In this document: positions 40,674-49,852 of the stretch, piece after piece
Layout: every line of letters starts with the position of its first letter
Numbering within the stretch: the first letter of the stretch is position 1
NCBI RefSeq assembly: GCF_003403075.1
Contig: NZ_CP031557.1
Location: 3,720,001 to 3,784,000, forward strand
From: Flavobacterium psychrotrophum
GTDB taxonomy: Bacteria; Bacteroidota; Bacteroidia; Flavobacteriales; Flavobacteriaceae
Direction of reading: 5' to 3'
DNA length: 64,000 nucleotides
The notes under the pieces: model-generated
Database searches by the model: none
Seen by the model: only the letters and a program-made list of their open reading frames with translations
What the model was told of the DNA's origin: nothing
Made by a program: the position numbers and the translations under genes

Positions 40674-40966
40674 TGTTGCCTGTTCATTTTATACAGGAAG
40701 CACTTTACGACATTGAAGATATTGTTATTTGGTATGAAGAGCAGCGTGAAGGCCTGTCCTTTGACTTTGAACTCTGCCTTGAAGCAGGAATTGAAGAGAT
40801 TGTTAGAAGTCCAAAAGCTTTTCAAAAAAGGTATAAAAATGTAAAGATACTCTTCATTAAAAGATTTCCATACGGCATACATTACATCATACGTCCAAAT
40901 GAAATTACTGTAATTGGTATTTTCCACACTTCAAGAGCCCCAAAAAGCTGGGCAAAGAGATTATAA
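40673..40966 (+). CDS. RelE/ParE superfamily toxin
   Basis: 97 residues with the ParE/RelE fold pattern: VHFIQEALYDIEDIVIWYEEQREGLSFDFE, then YKNVKILFIKRFPYGIHYIIRPN and IGIFHTSRAPKSW. The basic residues of the C-terminal strands are present. ParE-like members poison gyrase and RelE-like ones cleave mRNA; I cannot choose, although pairing with this antitoxin family is often ParE-type. Appears intact. Confidence 0.9.
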   Translation: MLPVHFIQEALYDIEDIVIWYEEQREGLSFDFELCLEAGIEEIVRSPKAFQKRYKNVKILFIKRFPYGIHYIIRPNEITVIGIFHTSRAPKSWAKRL

Positions 40967-41062
40967 TATTTCATAAAAATAAACTAGCATTTATTTTCAC
41001 ATTACTCCATAATCCTCGCTTTGTAACCACAAACTATAAACTATAAACTTTCGAAAATACAC

Positions 41063-41070
41063 TACTTTTG
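41063..41070 (+). promoter_or_regulatory. Promoter -7 box for the large outer-membrane protein
   Basis: TACTTTTG fits TAnnTTTG, 25 bases before ATG 41096. Confidence 0.55.
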
Positions 41071-41095
41071 TACTTTTTGAGTTTATAGGGTTAAG

Positions 41096-44000
41096 ATGCT
41101 AAAAAACGGGCTTTTATGGTTGATGTTGTTTTGTGCCGCGGCAGCGTATGCGCAGGACAACCCTACGCCCTATAAAACCCGCAGGGCACTGCCCGTTCAG
41201 GATACCATTCGTATTGACAGCATTTCGGTTAACCCCGCTTACTTTTCCTTAAAAGATGCCGCAGGTAAAGAAATTGACAGCACTAACTATAGCGTTGATT
41301 TTAGTACCGCTACGGTTGTGCTTAAAAATGGCTACACCACAGAAGACAGCCTACAGCTAAGCTACCTGCCCTACCCCGATTATCTTACCAAAAAATACAG
41401 TATTTACGAAAACAGCCGCGTAATACCTAACGATGCCCTTACCGGACAACGGTATGCCATACAGCAAAATTCGCAGGGCACCTTTAAGCCTTTTAACGGC
41501 CTTACCACATCGGGTAGTATAACCCGAGGAATAACTGTGGGTAACAACCAGAATGCGGTGGTTAACTCTAACCTCGACTTACAGGTTACCGGAAAATTAT
41601 CTGATAAGGTAAGCCTGCGCGCGAGTATTCAGGACAGTAACATTCCGTTACAGGAGGGCGGCTACTCACAGCGGCTTGATGAGTTTGACCAGATATTTAT
41701 AGAAATGTTCAGCGATAATTGGAACGTGCGGGCGGGCGACCTCTTTTTAGAAAACCGGCAGTCGCGATTCCTTAATTTCAATAAAAAAGTACAGGGACTC
41801 AATACCACATTTACCTTTGGCAAGCCCGATAGTAAAACAACCATCAATGCGGCGGCGGCACTCGTTCGTGGGCAGTATGCGCGCAGTACCTTTACGGGCA
41901 CAGAGGGTAACCAGGGGCCGTATAAGCTTACCGGTAATAATGGCGAGTTGTATGTACTGGTCATCTCGGGCTCAGAGCGTGTGTATGTAAACGGGGTACT
42001 TTTAGAACGCGGCGAGAACAATGATTATGTTATTGATTACAACGCCGGTGAGATTATATTCACCTCCCTATTCCCCATTACCAGCGAAATGCGTATTAAC
42101 GTAGAGTACCAGTACACCCAACAAAACTACACCCGTTTTGTTACCTACGGCGGTATTACCCACCAAGAAGAAGACTGGAGCATAGGCGGGTATGTGTATA
42201 GTGAGAACGACATGAAAAACCAGCCGCTGCAACAAAGCCTTACGGCAGAACAAGTGGCTACGCTGCAACAGGCAGGCGACAACAACAACTTAATGACAGC
42301 GCCGTCTGCCTATGTAGACAGCTATAGCGAAAACAAGATACTATACCGCAAAGTAATTATTGATGGTGTAGAGGTTTTTGAACAATCCAGCAACCCTGAA
42401 GATGAGCTGTACAACGTGCGCTTTACCCTTGTGGGGGCAGGCCTGGGCAATTATAACCTTTCTAACGCCAACGCCATTGGCAAAATTTATGTGTATGAAG
42501 CTCCGGTAGGCGGGGTTATGCGGGGCAGCTATGAACCTGTAATTCGCCTTACACCGCCAAGCAAAATACAAATTGCCACAGTACTGGGAAAATACAATCC
42601 GTCAGAAAAAACGTTGCTTGACTTTGAGGCCGGTATGAGTAATAACGACCTCAACCTGTATTCGCCCATAGATGATGGTAACAACAACGGCGTGGCTCTT
42701 AAGTTTGATGGTAAACAGCGCATTTTTACTCGCGAAAACCTTGCCCTTGATGCCTTTGCCAATTATCAGTTTGTGCAAAAAGACTTCAGGACGATAGAGC
42801 GTTTGTTCAACATCGAATTTAACCGCGACTGGAACCTTACCAATATTGTTACTACCGATAATAACCAGAGTTACCTTATAGCAGGTACTACCCTTAAACT
42901 GCCTAAGAACGGGCAGGCTACCTACCAGGTAGAAAAGCTTGATTTTGGCAACACCTTTACCGGTACCCGCCATGTAGCTAACGCGCAAATGAAATTTGGC
43001 AGCTTTACCGTGCAAAACAACGGCAGCTTTATGGATAGCGATGGCGCTTACAGCAAATCGACTTTTTTAAGGAACGAGGCGTTATCAAAATACCATTTTG
43101 GCAAGAACTGGGTGGGTGCGTCGTTAAGGTTAGAAAACAATAAAGAGAAGCTAAAAGAAACCAACCAGTACAGTACCCTGAGCCAAAGCTTTACAGAGTA
43201 TGGCGCTTTTGTAGGCCGTGGCGACAGCACTAAGGTATATGTCGAACTTGGCTACCTGCAACGGGCAAACGACAGTCTTGTGGGCACCCTGCTGGACCTT
43301 GTTAACACATCACGCTCGTATTACTTAAAATCGCGCCTTTTAAAGACCGAGAAAAGCGACCTGAGCCTGTTTGTAAACTACCGTAACCTGAAGTTTACCG
43401 ATCCTGCCTATAAAAACCAGCCATCGCTTAACTCACGCCTGTTATATAATGACCGCTACTGGAACCAGCTGGTACAGGTTACTACCGCTTTTGAAACCCT
43501 CTCCGGACAGATTGCCGAACAGGAATTTACCTATATAGAAGTTGCCCCCGGGCAGGGCGTGTACCGCTGGAACGATTATAACAACAACGGCATACAGGAA
43601 TTGCAGGAGTTTGAAGTTGCCCCTTTCCCGGATCAGGCTATTTACGTTAGGGTATACCTGCCTAACCAGGTGTATCGCGGTACCCACCAGAACAAGTTTG
43701 CACAGTCAGTAACGCTAAACCCTACGCAGTGGCAAAGCCAGGGCGGGTTTAAAAAGTTCCTTTCATATTTTTATGACCAGGCTTCCTACCAGGCCGATCG
43801 AAAGATAGAACGCAACGGCAGCAACTTTGACCTCAACCCGTTCTCATCATCCGAAGAAAACCTGTTGGGGCTAAACGTGGCCTTTCGCAACAGCCTTTTT
43901 TATAATCGTGGCAAGCAAAAGCATTCTGTTACTTATACCTACCTCAACAGCCGCAGCAAAAGCCTGCTTTCGGTAGGTTCGCAGGATGGTACTATACTAT

Positions 44001-44515
44001 CGCACCAGTTGCAGTATGCCCACCTTATACAAAAGTTGTGGCTGCTGTCGTTCGCCGGGCAGGCAGGCAATTCATCCAGCCACGCCAGTAATTATGATGC
44101 TAAAGATTATGACATCAGTAACTACCTTGTGGGGCCTAAAGTATCTTATATCTTTTCGCGCGATGCCAGCTGGGATGTGTTTTATGAATACCAGAATAAG
44201 GAAAATACCATTGGTGCCCTCGAAACCCTGAGCCAGCAACGCATTGGTACTTCGTTTACTTATGCTTCTGCCAAAGGTTTTACTACCAGCGGCGAATTTT
44301 CGCTATACAAGAATGATTTTACAGGCGAGCAAACCACTGCTGCTGCCTACCAGATGCTTCAGGGGCTTACTGCCGGTAACAACACTACGTGGCGCCTGCT
44401 GCTGCAAAAAAGCCTTACGCAGTTCCTGGACATCAACGTTAACTACCAGGGTCGGAAGAGCGAAACCAGCAAAGCCGTGCATACCGGAAGTGTGCAATTG
44501 AGGGCGTATTTTTAA
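41096..44515 (+). CDS. Very large exported beta-barrel protein of unknown function
   Basis: 1139 residues. Signal peptide ends AAAAYAQ. After an N-terminal segment (about 40-110) the sequence repeatedly alternates aromatic and polar residues in strand-like runs (TTSGSITRGITVGNNQNAV, NWNVRAGDLFLENRQS, INVEYQYTQQNYTRF) and ends VQLRAYF, the aromatic terminus of an outer-membrane barrel. RWNDYNNNGIQELQEFEVAPFPDQA is an EF-hand-like acidic loop (about 825-845). It is conserved in flavobacteria as I remember, without assigned function. It is the gene immediately before the tandem paralogue array. Confidence 0.75.
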   Translation: MLKNGLLWLMLFCAAAAYAQDNPTPYKTRRALPVQDTIRIDSISVNPAYFSLKDAAGKEIDSTNYSVDFSTATVVLKNGYTTEDSLQLSYLPYPDYLTKKYSIYENSRVIPNDALTGQRYAIQQNSQGTFKPFNGLTTSGSITRGITVGNNQNAVVNSNLDLQVTGKLSDKVSLRASIQDSNIPLQEGGYSQRLDEFDQIFIEMFSDNWNVRAGDLFLENRQSRFLNFNKKVQGLNTTFTFGKPDSKTTINAAAALVRGQYARSTFTGTEGNQGPYKLTGNNGELYVLVISGSERVYVNGVLLERGENNDYVIDYNAGEIIFTSLFPITSEMRINVEYQYTQQNYTRFVTYGGITHQEEDWSIGGYVYSENDMKNQPLQQSLTAEQVATLQQAGDNNNLMTAPSAYVDSYSENKILYRKVIIDGVEVFEQSSNPEDELYNVRFTLVGAGLGNYNLSNANAIGKIYVYEAPVGGVMRGSYEPVIRLTPPSKIQIATVLGKYNPSEKTLLDFEAGMSNNDLNLYSPIDDGNNNGVALKFDGKQRIFTRENLALDAFANYQFVQKDFRTIERLFNIEFNRDWNLTNIVTTDNNQSYLIAGTTLKLPKNGQATYQVEKLDFGNTFTGTRHVANAQMKFGSFTVQNNGSFMDSDGAYSKSTFLRNEALSKYHFGKNWVGASLRLENNKEKLKETNQYSTLSQSFTEYGAFVGRGDSTKVYVELGYLQRANDSLVGTLLDLVNTSRSYYLKSRLLKTEKSDLSLFVNYRNLKFTDPAYKNQPSLNSRLLYNDRYWNQLVQVTTAFETLSGQIAEQEFTYIEVAPGQGVYRWNDYNNNGIQELQEFEVAPFPDQAIYVRVYLPNQVYRGTHQNKFAQSVTLNPTQWQSQGGFKKFLSYFYDQASYQADRKIERNGSNFDLNPFSSSEENLLGLNVAFRNSLFYNRGKQKHSVTYTYLNSRSKSLLSVGSQDGTILSHQLQYAHLIQKLWLLSFAGQAGNSSSHASNYDAKDYDISNYLVGPKVSYIFSRDASWDVFYEYQNKENTIGALETLSQQRIGTSFTYASAKGFTTSGEFSLYKNDFTGEQTTAAAYQMLQGLTAGNNTTWRLLLQKSLTQFLDINVNYQGRKSETSKAVHTGSVQLRAYF

Positions 44516-44584
44516 CAGTTAAATATTTGTTAACACACACAACAAAAGCATAAATACCAATACTTTAGCAGCGCAAAATAGCAA

Positions 44585-44650
44585 GCATTAGATGAGAACA
44601 TAGACCCTCCTAAAATGCCGGAAAACATGATCTTTACTAAAGTAAACTAA
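44585..44650 (+). pseudogene. 3' remnant of an array paralogue
   Basis: The frame reads ALDENIDPPKMPENMIFTKVN then TAA, identical in protein to the last 21 residues of the genes at 44654-45214 and 45218-45778. Homology starts near 44581 and nothing of the rest of the gene is left. It shows that the array once extended upstream or that an outer copy was lost by recombination. Confidence 0.85.
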
Positions 44651-44653
44651 GCA

Positions 44654-45214
44654 TTGAAAAAAACACTAACCATATTATGTTTTATTATGGGCTGTATTTC
44701 TTACAGCCAGGATGTGGTTGCTGTAGAAAATTTTTTAAATAATTTGCCAGACTACACGACAATGAAGTATTATGCAGACATAAACCGTGTATTAGATAAA
44801 TTTCTCGGTTCATGGAAGTACCAAAATGCATCTCAAAATCCAACGGAACATATAGAAGTTGTATTTTTTAAAGGGAATGTAGAATATCCAGGGGCAAATT
44901 ATAGCCGCGATATTATAGATGCCCGGGTAAAATATAGTAAGAATGGACAGGTAATATTTAATACGCTTAATAGCAACGAAATCATGTATGATATATATGG
45001 CAGCAGTTTTTTAAACCCACAAAATACAAATAAAATAAGATTGCTTTATAGTGAGCCGGATGCGCCCGGTGCGAAGTATAGAGCATGGTTGTATCTTGAA
45101 TTTATGCCCGGCACTCCTGCACAGCTAAAATGGCATATGGAATGGCAGGCATTAGATGAAAATATAGACCCACCAAAAATGCCGGAAAACATGATCTTTA
45201 CTAAAGTAAACTAA
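44654..45214 (+). CDS. Tandem exported paralogue 1 (DUF6705-like)
   Basis: 186 residues. The start is TTG 44654: only this keeps the signal peptide (KKTLTILCFIMGCISYSQ), and all four copies have the same codon. The mature part has DINRVLDKFLGSWKYQN (conserved FLGSW), a variable middle and a constant end (YLEFMPGTPAQLKWHMEWQ, PPKMPENMIFTK). It resembles the DUF6705-type small secreted proteins of flavobacteria (recalled, not searched). FLGSW and the strand pattern suggest a lipocalin-like fold. Next copy starts 3 bases after the stop. Confidence 0.8.
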   Translation: MKKTLTILCFIMGCISYSQDVVAVENFLNNLPDYTTMKYYADINRVLDKFLGSWKYQNASQNPTEHIEVVFFKGNVEYPGANYSRDIIDARVKYSKNGQVIFNTLNSNEIMYDIYGSSFLNPQNTNKIRLLYSEPDAPGAKYRAWLYLEFMPGTPAQLKWHMEWQALDENIDPPKMPENMIFTKVN

Positions 45215-45217
45215 GCA

Positions 45218-45778
45218 TTGAAAAAAACACTAACCATATTATGTTTTATTATGGGCTGTATTTCTTACAGCCAGGATGTGGTTGCTGTAGAAAATTTTTT
45301 AAATAATTTGCCAGACTACACGACAATGAAGTATTATGCAGACATAAACCGTGTATTAGATAAATTTCTCGGTTCATGGAAGTACCAAAATGCATCTCAA
45401 AATCCAACGGAGCAAATAGAAGTTGTATTTTTTAAAACAAATGTAGAAAGCCCAGGAGCTAAATATAAAGAAGATATTATATATGCTCGTGTAAAATATA
45501 GTAAGAACGATCAGGTTATTTTTAACACGCTTAATAGCAACGAAATCATGCATGATATATATGGCAGCAGTTTTCCAGACCCACAAAATACAAATAAAAT
45601 AAGATTGCTTTATAGTGAGCCGGATGCGCCCGGTGCGAAGTATAGAGCATGGTTGTATCTTGAATTTATGCCCGGCACTCCTGCACAGCTAAAATGGCAT
45701 ATGGAATGGCAGGCATTAGATGAGAATATAGACCCACCAAAAATGCCGGAAAACATGATCTTTACTAAAGTAAACTAA
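45218..45778 (+). CDS. Tandem exported paralogue 2 (DUF6705-like)
   Basis: 186 residues, TTG start. Its first ~195 bases are identical to copy 1 and its last ~200 bases almost identical. Between about 45412 and 45575 it differs at many sites (for example TEQIEVVFFKTNVESPGAKYKED against TEHIEVVFFKGNVEYPGANYSRD, shown here only in part). This mosaic suggests recent duplication or gene conversion at the ends with a divergent centre. Function unknown. Confidence 0.8.
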   Translation: MKKTLTILCFIMGCISYSQDVVAVENFLNNLPDYTTMKYYADINRVLDKFLGSWKYQNASQNPTEQIEVVFFKTNVESPGAKYKEDIIYARVKYSKNDQVIFNTLNSNEIMHDIYGSSFPDPQNTNKIRLLYSEPDAPGAKYRAWLYLEFMPGTPAQLKWHMEWQALDENIDPPKMPENMIFTKVN

Positions 45779-45781
45779 CTA

Positions 45782-46399
45782 TTGAAAAAAACATTAACCA
45801 TATTATGTTTTATTACTTGCTGTATAACCTATGGCCAGGATGTGGTTAAACCCATTGAGCAATACTACACTTATTCTGACCAAAACAATATTTACTTTAA
45901 GGATGTAAACCTCATCTTGAATAAATTTTTAGGGAGTTGGGAATATAGTACCCAAAATGAATACTTCAAAATTACACTTGTAAAATACGAAAAAACAAAA
46001 GTTCAGGCTACTACACTCAGTCAGCATACCGACAGGATTAACACCGATTTTATTTATAAGCAAAAAATAAACAACGAATGGGTTACCGTTTATAACACCT
46101 ATAGCAGTCAGGGAAACCCTGGTTCTTTCTATATTTGGGGTGATGAGGTCAAAAATTTTTCTGTTATTATCCTATTCTATACCGAGCCTCCAGTTTCAGG
46201 AACATGCGAGCGCAACAGGTATGGAAATATAGTTTTGGACTTCGTGACATCAGCACAAGGCTCAGCTCCTAAAATACAGTGGCAACGGCAGGAAATTTCT
46301 TTAGGCTATAACCCAAACGAGCCTTGCCCTGATGGCACCGCCAGAGATGCAACATCTTTTAAGATTCCCGCCGAAATGCTGCTTACTAAAATAAACTGA
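45782..46399 (+). CDS. Tandem exported paralogue 3, divergent
   Basis: 205 residues, TTG start. The signal (KKTLTILCFITCCITYGQ) and the motif DVNLILNKFLGSWEYS are shared with its neighbours and the last residues (IPAEMLLTKIN) end alike. The middle and C-terminal part are unrelated at residue level and longer, with two extra cysteines (TCERNR, NEPCPDG). It is flanked 3 bases on each side by other copies, so it belongs to the same operon. Possibly the older member of the family. Confidence 0.8.
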   Translation: MKKTLTILCFITCCITYGQDVVKPIEQYYTYSDQNNIYFKDVNLILNKFLGSWEYSTQNEYFKITLVKYEKTKVQATTLSQHTDRINTDFIYKQKINNEWVTVYNTYSSQGNPGSFYIWGDEVKNFSVIILFYTEPPVSGTCERNRYGNIVLDFVTSAQGSAPKIQWQRQEISLGYNPNEPCPDGTARDATSFKIPAEMLLTKIN

Positions 46400-46402
46400 G
46401 TA

Positions 46403-46963
46403 TTGAAAAAAGCACTAACCATATTATGTTTTATTACTGGCTGTATTTCTTACAGCCAGGATGTGGTTGCTGTCGAAAATTTTTTAAATAATTTGCCTAA
46501 CACAAACACGACTAAGCATTATGCAGACTTAAACCGTGTATTAGATAAATTTCTCGGCTCGTGGAATTATCAAAATACCCCTGTGAACCCCACTGAACAT
46601 ATAGAGGTGAAATTTTTTAAAACCAATCGCGAGTATAGAGGTGGAAATTATAGTCGGGATATTATATATGCTCGTCTAAAGTACACTAAAAATGGTCAGG
46701 TAATTTTTAACACTCTTAATGAAAGCGGCTTATCAGACTATATCAGCGGTAGCTCTTTCCTGAATCCTCAAAACACTAACAAAATAAAACTAATATACTG
46801 GGAGCCTGATGCGCCCGGATCTAATTATAAAGCATGGTTGTATCTTGAATTTATGCCCGGTACTCCCGCACAGCTAAAGTGGCATATGGAATGGCAGGCA
46901 TTAGATGAGAATATAGACCCACCAAAAATGCCTGAAAACATGATCTTTACTAAAATAAATTAA
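46403..46963 (+). CDS. Tandem exported paralogue 4 (DUF6705-like)
   Basis: 186 residues, TTG start, close to copies 1 and 2 (KFLGSWNYQN, YLEFMPGTPAQLKWHMEWQ) but with scattered substitutions over its length, so it duplicated earlier. The signal peptide and constant C-terminus are retained. After its stop only a decayed 5' fragment of another copy follows. All four genes lack an evident promoter of their own except a weak AT-rich region before 44581. Confidence 0.8.
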   Translation: MKKALTILCFITGCISYSQDVVAVENFLNNLPNTNTTKHYADLNRVLDKFLGSWNYQNTPVNPTEHIEVKFFKTNREYRGGNYSRDIIYARLKYTKNGQVIFNTLNESGLSDYISGSSFLNPQNTNKIKLIYWEPDAPGSNYKAWLYLEFMPGTPAQLKWHMEWQALDENIDPPKMPENMIFTKIN

Positions 46964-46998
46964 GCCCTGAAAAAACATTAACCACATTCTGTTTTACA
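46964..46998 (+). pseudogene. 5' remnant of an array paralogue
   Basis: CCTGAAAAAACATTAACCA and ATTCTGTTTTA resemble the shared start of the paralogues (ATTGAAAAAAACACTAACCA, ATTATGTTTTA) with substitutions and one A missing, so the start and frame are lost. It lies exactly where the next copy would begin, one base after the stop of copy 4. Confidence 0.7.
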
Positions 46999-47033
46999 CC
47001 CAACGATAATTTATTTGAACTTCAAGAAAACGA

Positions 47034-47069
47034 CAAAGCCGCCTTTCTCTGGGAGAAATAGCGGCTTTG
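47034..47069. terminator. Bidirectional terminator
   Basis: CAAAGCCGC / GCGGCTTTG with an 18-base loop that itself has TTTCTC/GAGAAA pairing. It separates the array from the convergent redox operon. Confidence 0.8.
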
Positions 47070-47100
47070 TACCAACCAATATAAAAAAACCTGATAGTAT

Positions 47101-48759
47101 TTATTGCTTTACAATGCGTACAGTTGCCGTAGCACCATTATCGGCTGAAGCCTTTATAAGATAAGTACCTACAGGCAGTTGTGCCATATTAACTTCGGCA
47201 CTTGTGCCCGCAACTTTTTGGGTAAGCACCTGCTGCCCCAGCATATTATTAATAGTGATGTTTGAAAGGCTGCTGTTAGCACTTAGCGTTACCACACTGC
47301 TTACCGGATTAGGGTAGGCTTTAAGCCCTTTAAGGCTAAAGTTTTCAATACCCGCGGTTGCGTTTACAGTAATTCCATAATAAGCACTTTCGCAGTTGTT
47401 AAACACCTGGGTAACGTAATAGGTAGTACCGTCAACAAGTGGTGTTGTGTCAGGCACTCCGGTATATTCAGTTCCAACAAGGGTATACCAGCTAACAGCA
47501 GCCCCTGCAATAACACCCACAGTAAGGTCGGCAATGGTTTGGCCTTCAGTAAAATCCTGCGTCTGGCTGCCTGTTACTGACGCTGTAGTAGTTATCGTTA
47601 CCGGAACCGGTGTAGCAGCACTTTCGCAGCCGTTAAGCGTGTGTGTAGCATAATATGTGCCGGTGGCCAGTGGCGTTGTACCGGCAAGCTCTGCACCGCC
47701 AATAGTACTGTACCATTTAATATTGCCGGTATTCGTCCAAATTGCCGACACAGTAACACCCGCACAAAATGTTTGCTCAGGAATAGTAGGTGCGGCAACA
47801 GTAGTAACAGTAACCGTTACAGCAGCCCTTGTACTTGAACAAGAACCTACGGTTTGTTCTGCATAGTAAGTACCGCTTGCAAGTGCAGCAGTATCCGCAA
47901 GTGCCGTGCCACCTGTTGCAGCTGTATACCAGCTTATAGTAGCACCGTTTGCACCTGTAGCTGTTAAGTTAGCCACAGTGCCTGAATTACAAAATGATTG
48001 CGAAGCAGCCGTAGGTGCGTTAACTGTAGTTACAGTAACCGCAACCGGTGTACGTGTACTTTCGCAAGCACCTGCCGATTGCGATACATAATATGTTGCA
48101 GATGTTAAAGCTGTTGTAGCAGCTAATGCCGATCCGCCTGTCGCAGCACTGTACCAGTTAAGGCTACTACCTGTAGCGGTAAGGTTAGCTACGGTAGCGC
48201 CACCACAAAATGCCTGAGGCTGTGCAGCAGGGGCATCCGGGGCAAGGCAATTGAAGGCTTTGTTAAGCTGGTAGCCACGGTTACCGCCATGGTTAGCAAT
48301 TGAAAATGAAGCGCTTGAACCACGAGCCCATGCAAAATCAATATTGGCATCGGCATAGTTAAATACATAATCATTAGCACCGCCTGCAAAAGACCGGGTG
48401 GCTACAAGGGTACGGGTGCTGCCGCTTGTGGTATTGCTGGTTACAGTCCAGTCATTCGTATCTGTTGAAGGCATTGCACCAATACCGTTTTGGGTTGCAT
48501 CTACAAGGGTAGTACCGTTAAAGTAAACCACATCAGTACCGTCCATCATTCCGCCTCCGGTAGCAAACGAACCAAATTGAAGGGCAAACCAGCGGTCTGA
48601 TGGGCCTGCAAGGGTAAGTGTAGCTGTACTGGTGCCACTGTTAAGGTCCAGCTTTGCAGTATAGCCACTGCTAAGGGTAACAACCCCCGTAGTTTTGCTT
48701 TGGGCGAATGCCCCTAAAGCCGAAACCGCCATTAATGCTGTGAGTAATAATTTTTTCAT
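47101..48759 (-). CDS. Secreted DOMON-like protein with Ig-type repeats and T9SS sorting domain
   Basis: 552 residues. Signal ends LGAFAQ. N-terminal DOMON-like beta domain (about 20-165: TTGVVTLSSGYTAKLDL, TLAGPSDRWFALQFG, DWTVTSNTTSGSTRTLVATRSF). Such domains bind haem or sugar in other proteins. Four Ig-like repeats of the GxxTYYVSQ/CES type follow (about 170-470), each with a Cys pair, then a type A T9SS signal (LKAYPNPVSSVVTLSAN..GTYLIKAS). It should be secreted to the surface. Last gene of the six-gene operon. Confidence 0.88.
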   Translation of the reverse strand: MKKLLLTALMAVSALGAFAQSKTTGVVTLSSGYTAKLDLNSGTSTATLTLAGPSDRWFALQFGSFATGGGMMDGTDVVYFNGTTLVDATQNGIGAMPSTDTNDWTVTSNTTSGSTRTLVATRSFAGGANDYVFNYADANIDFAWARGSSASFSIANHGGNRGYQLNKAFNCLAPDAPAAQPQAFCGGATVANLTATGSSLNWYSAATGGSALAATTALTSATYYVSQSAGACESTRTPVAVTVTTVNAPTAASQSFCNSGTVANLTATGANGATISWYTAATGGTALADTAALASGTYYAEQTVGSCSSTRAAVTVTVTTVAAPTIPEQTFCAGVTVSAIWTNTGNIKWYSTIGGAELAGTTPLATGTYYATHTLNGCESAATPVPVTITTTASVTGSQTQDFTEGQTIADLTVGVIAGAAVSWYTLVGTEYTGVPDTTPLVDGTTYYVTQVFNNCESAYYGITVNATAGIENFSLKGLKAYPNPVSSVVTLSANSSLSNITINNMLGQQVLTQKVAGTSAEVNMAQLPVGTYLIKASADNGATATVRIVKQ

Positions 48760-48766
48760 GAGCGTT

Positions 48767-49288
48767 TTATTTTTTGAAAAGGTTTATGATTTCCTGGTTT
48801 TTAGAAATTACGGCATGGTCATAAGGTGTATGGCCGTCGTTATCTTTAATGTCGGTTTTTGCCTTATGCTGTAGCAGGAGCGTTACAAGGTCTTTATTTT
48901 CAAACTGTATGGCATATACAATAGGCGTCATGCCACCGCCATCGGGCAGGTTTGGGTTGGCTTTGTTTTCCAGCAGCAGCTTTGCGAGCGCCGTGTTTCC
49001 CTTTACGGCCGCCGCCGCCAGTGCAGTACCGTTACTACTGTTGTAGTTTACGTCCTTTACGTTCCTGGCAAGGTATTCTGCTACGCCATTGTTGCCACGG
49101 TAGCAGGCCAGTATCAATGGCGAAAATCCGGCAGCGTTGATCGCGTTAATGGTATCGGTATTTTTTTTGACCAATACCTTCATCTCTTCTACTGTGCCGG
49201 TACGGGCAGTATCAAACACATCTTTGCCCTGTGCCATACATAAGGCCGGGAGTACAACGGTTACAAAAAGGATAAATATTTTTTCCAT
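48767..49288 (-). CDS. Exported ankyrin-repeat protein
   Basis: 173 residues. Signal ends VLPALCMAQ. Four ankyrin repeats are visible: AINAAGFSPLILACYRGNNGVAEYL, SSNGTALAAAAVKGNTALAKLLL, DGGGMTPIVYAIQFENKDLVTLLLQ and DNDGHTPYDHAV. Periplasmic ankyrin proteins in other bacteria protect catalase or haem enzymes. The gene lies 7 bases from the DOMON gene and 6 from YceI, inside the operon. Binding partner unknown. Confidence 0.9.
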   Translation of the reverse strand: MEKIFILFVTVVLPALCMAQGKDVFDTARTGTVEEMKVLVKKNTDTINAINAAGFSPLILACYRGNNGVAEYLARNVKDVNYNSSNGTALAAAAVKGNTALAKLLLENKANPNLPDGGGMTPIVYAIQFENKDLVTLLLQHKAKTDIKDNDGHTPYDHAVISKNQEIINLFKK

Positions 49289-49294
49289 AACTAC

Positions 49295-49840
49295 TTATTT
49301 TACAAGTTGCAGGTTGTAGGCCACCTTAATTTTATCGGCCACTTTTTTGCTGACTAATGCCGGTATCTCTATGGCAAAATCTTCGGGCTTTACATCAAAG
49401 TCGCCTGTAATTACAAGGCTATTGCCCTGTTTTGATATTTTGGCAACATCGGTAATATGTTTCGTTTTTCCGTGCAGGGTAAGGTCGCCGGATATGGTAA
49501 AGGTTTTAGCTTCCGCCGAAACCTTAGTAATGTCAAATCCCTCGATCTTACCTTTAAAAGTCGCCTTCGGGAATTTATCCGACTCCACGTAGTTTTCATT
49601 AAAATGCTCCTCCATAAGGGCTACTTTAAAACGGAAGCCTTTCATGAGGGCAAGCACGGCAATGTCTCCCGTTTCGGCTACCACTACAGCACTGGCGGTT
49701 TTGTTTTCGCCTGCCACCTCCTCAAAAGACGGTACGCTGGCCTCAAATTTTATACTACCTGTTTTAGTGGTATATTTCTGGCCGTAAAAAACGGTCGTAG
49801 CCAGCAGGGTAAGCAGTAACAGTATATTTCTCTTTTTCAT
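49295..49840 (-). CDS. YceI family periplasmic protein
   Basis: 181 residues. Signal ends TTVFYGQ. The lipocalin-like YceI barrel is recognised by TTKTGSIKFEASVPSFEEV, FPKATFKGKIEGF, SGDLTLHGKTKHI and DFAIEIPAL. Crystal structures of YceI relatives hold polyisoprenoid or quinone-like tails. This makes it a candidate quinone or isoprenoid carrier here. It lies 12 bases after the cytochrome gene in the same operon. Confidence 0.92.
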   Translation of the reverse strand: MKKRNILLLLTLLATTVFYGQKYTTKTGSIKFEASVPSFEEVAGENKTASAVVVAETGDIAVLALMKGFRFKVALMEEHFNENYVESDKFPKATFKGKIEGFDITKVSAEAKTFTISGDLTLHGKTKHITDVAKISKQGNSLVITGDFDVKPEDFAIEIPALVSKKVADKIKVAYNLQLVK

Positions 49841-49852
49841 AGCAATTCTTAT

